NCBI GenBank assembly: GCA_023390055.1
Contig: JAEWDP010000184.1
Location: 1 to 14,218, forward strand
Length of the DNA stretch: 14,218 bases
Source: Pseudomonadota bacterium
Lineage (GTDB): Bacteria > Pseudomonadota > Alphaproteobacteria > Rhizobiales > Rhizobiaceae
Direction of reading: 5' to 3'
Position numbers and translations under genes: made by a program. How positions within the stretch are numbered: the first letter of the stretch is position 1; every line of letters starts with the position of its first letter. Below the pieces are notes generated by a model that made no database searches, was not told where the DNA came from, and saw nothing but the letters and a program-made list of their open reading frames with translations. Positions 13,936 to 14,218 of this stretch are shown piece by piece.

Positions 13936-14218
13936 ATGGTAGAACTCGTCGAATTTGCAAAGATGAACGGGCTCGGCAACAAGATCCTGGTGGTCGACAT
14001 GCGCGGCAGATCCGACAGTGTGACGCCTGGAGCTGCAATTGCGCTCAATGCAGAGAATGCGACAAGCTTCGACCAGATAATGGCGGTTCACGATCCGAGG
14101 ACACGTGGGACAGATGCCTGGATCGACATCTTCAACTCGGATGGCTCAAAGGCGCAAGCCTGCGGTAATGGCACACGTTGTGTCGTGCAGGCGTTGGCTG
14201 CTGATACTGGCCGTAAGG
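13936..14218 (+). CDS. dapF: Diaminopimelate epimerase, N-terminal part (cut by window end)
   Basis: The first 94 codons of the enzyme that interconverts LL- and meso-diaminopimelate, the last step before lysine and the source of the peptidoglycan crosslinking residue. The N-terminal FAKMNGLGNKILVVDMRG, the DQIMAVHDPR segment and the catalytic ACGNGTRC (first active-site cysteine C76) identify it. The second catalytic cysteine lies beyond the window. The ATG at 13936 puts the MNGLGN motif at residues 10-15, as in the family. The upstream frame has no other good start and the ribosome binding site is weak. It diverges from ffh, which is typical for rhizobia. Confidence 0.97.
   Translation, partial: MVELVEFAKMNGLGNKILVVDMRGRSDSVTPGAAIALNAENATSFDQIMAVHDPRTRGTDAWIDIFNSDGSKAQACGNGTRCVVQALAADTGRK

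Noticed and set aside
1..14218. tRNA genes, CRISPR arrays, insertion sequences, attachment sites
   Set aside because: No cloverleaf with a GTTCRANNC-type arm, no regularly spaced repeats, and no transposase or terminal inverted repeats were found.

Overview
The window looks like a core chromosomal segment from an alphaproteobacterium of the order Hyphomicrobiales (the Rhizobium/Brucella/Phyllobacterium side). The protein sequences (FtsK starting MSRSNS, the LeuC N-terminus, long tails on L19 and S16) and the linkage ffh - chorismate mutase - rpsP - rimM - trmD - rplS - leuC are typical of that group. The genus cannot be fixed from sequence reading alone. No insertion sequence, prophage, CRISPR array, tRNA or rRNA was seen.

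Left part (1-5134, plus strand): the last 46 codons of amtB (ammonium channel) with a terminator-like hairpin; ftsK behind a perfect CtrA-type box; an approximately 620-base stretch with no convincing gene; lolA (periplasmic lipoprotein carrier) with a strong intrinsic terminator; and xthA (exonuclease III).

Middle (5152-6979): a minus-strand pair of an OmpR-family response regulator of the CenR/OtpR type and, 2 bases after its stop codon, a stand-alone cyclic-nucleotide-binding-domain protein. A signal-peptide-less YkuD-type L,D-transpeptidase is transcribed divergently. The regulator is known in Brucella and Caulobacter for envelope control, so the divergent peptidoglycan enzyme is a sensible neighbour. 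The shared intergenic region holds a tandem repeat and a palindrome placed on a plausible cenR promoter.

Right part (7213-13500, all minus strand): transcription runs from ffh through an AroQ-type chorismate mutase, rpsP, a terminator, rimM, trmD, a 333-base gap, rplS, a terminator and finally leuC. This is mainly a translation and protein-export cluster (SRP54, S16, ribosome maturation, tRNA m1G37 methylation, L19) with two amino-acid biosynthesis genes. From 13936 dapF (diaminopimelate epimerase) runs on the plus strand and is cut by the window end.

The genes themselves are ordinary housekeeping genes. The less ordinary material is between them: the CtrA-like box before ftsK, the operator-like repeats before cenR, an apparent promoter plus terminator hairpin inside the ffh 5' leader, hairpins in the rplS leader, a possible 51-codon gene between rplS and leuC, and the unexplained ftsK-lolA gap. 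No strong evidence of an undescribed multi-gene system was found.
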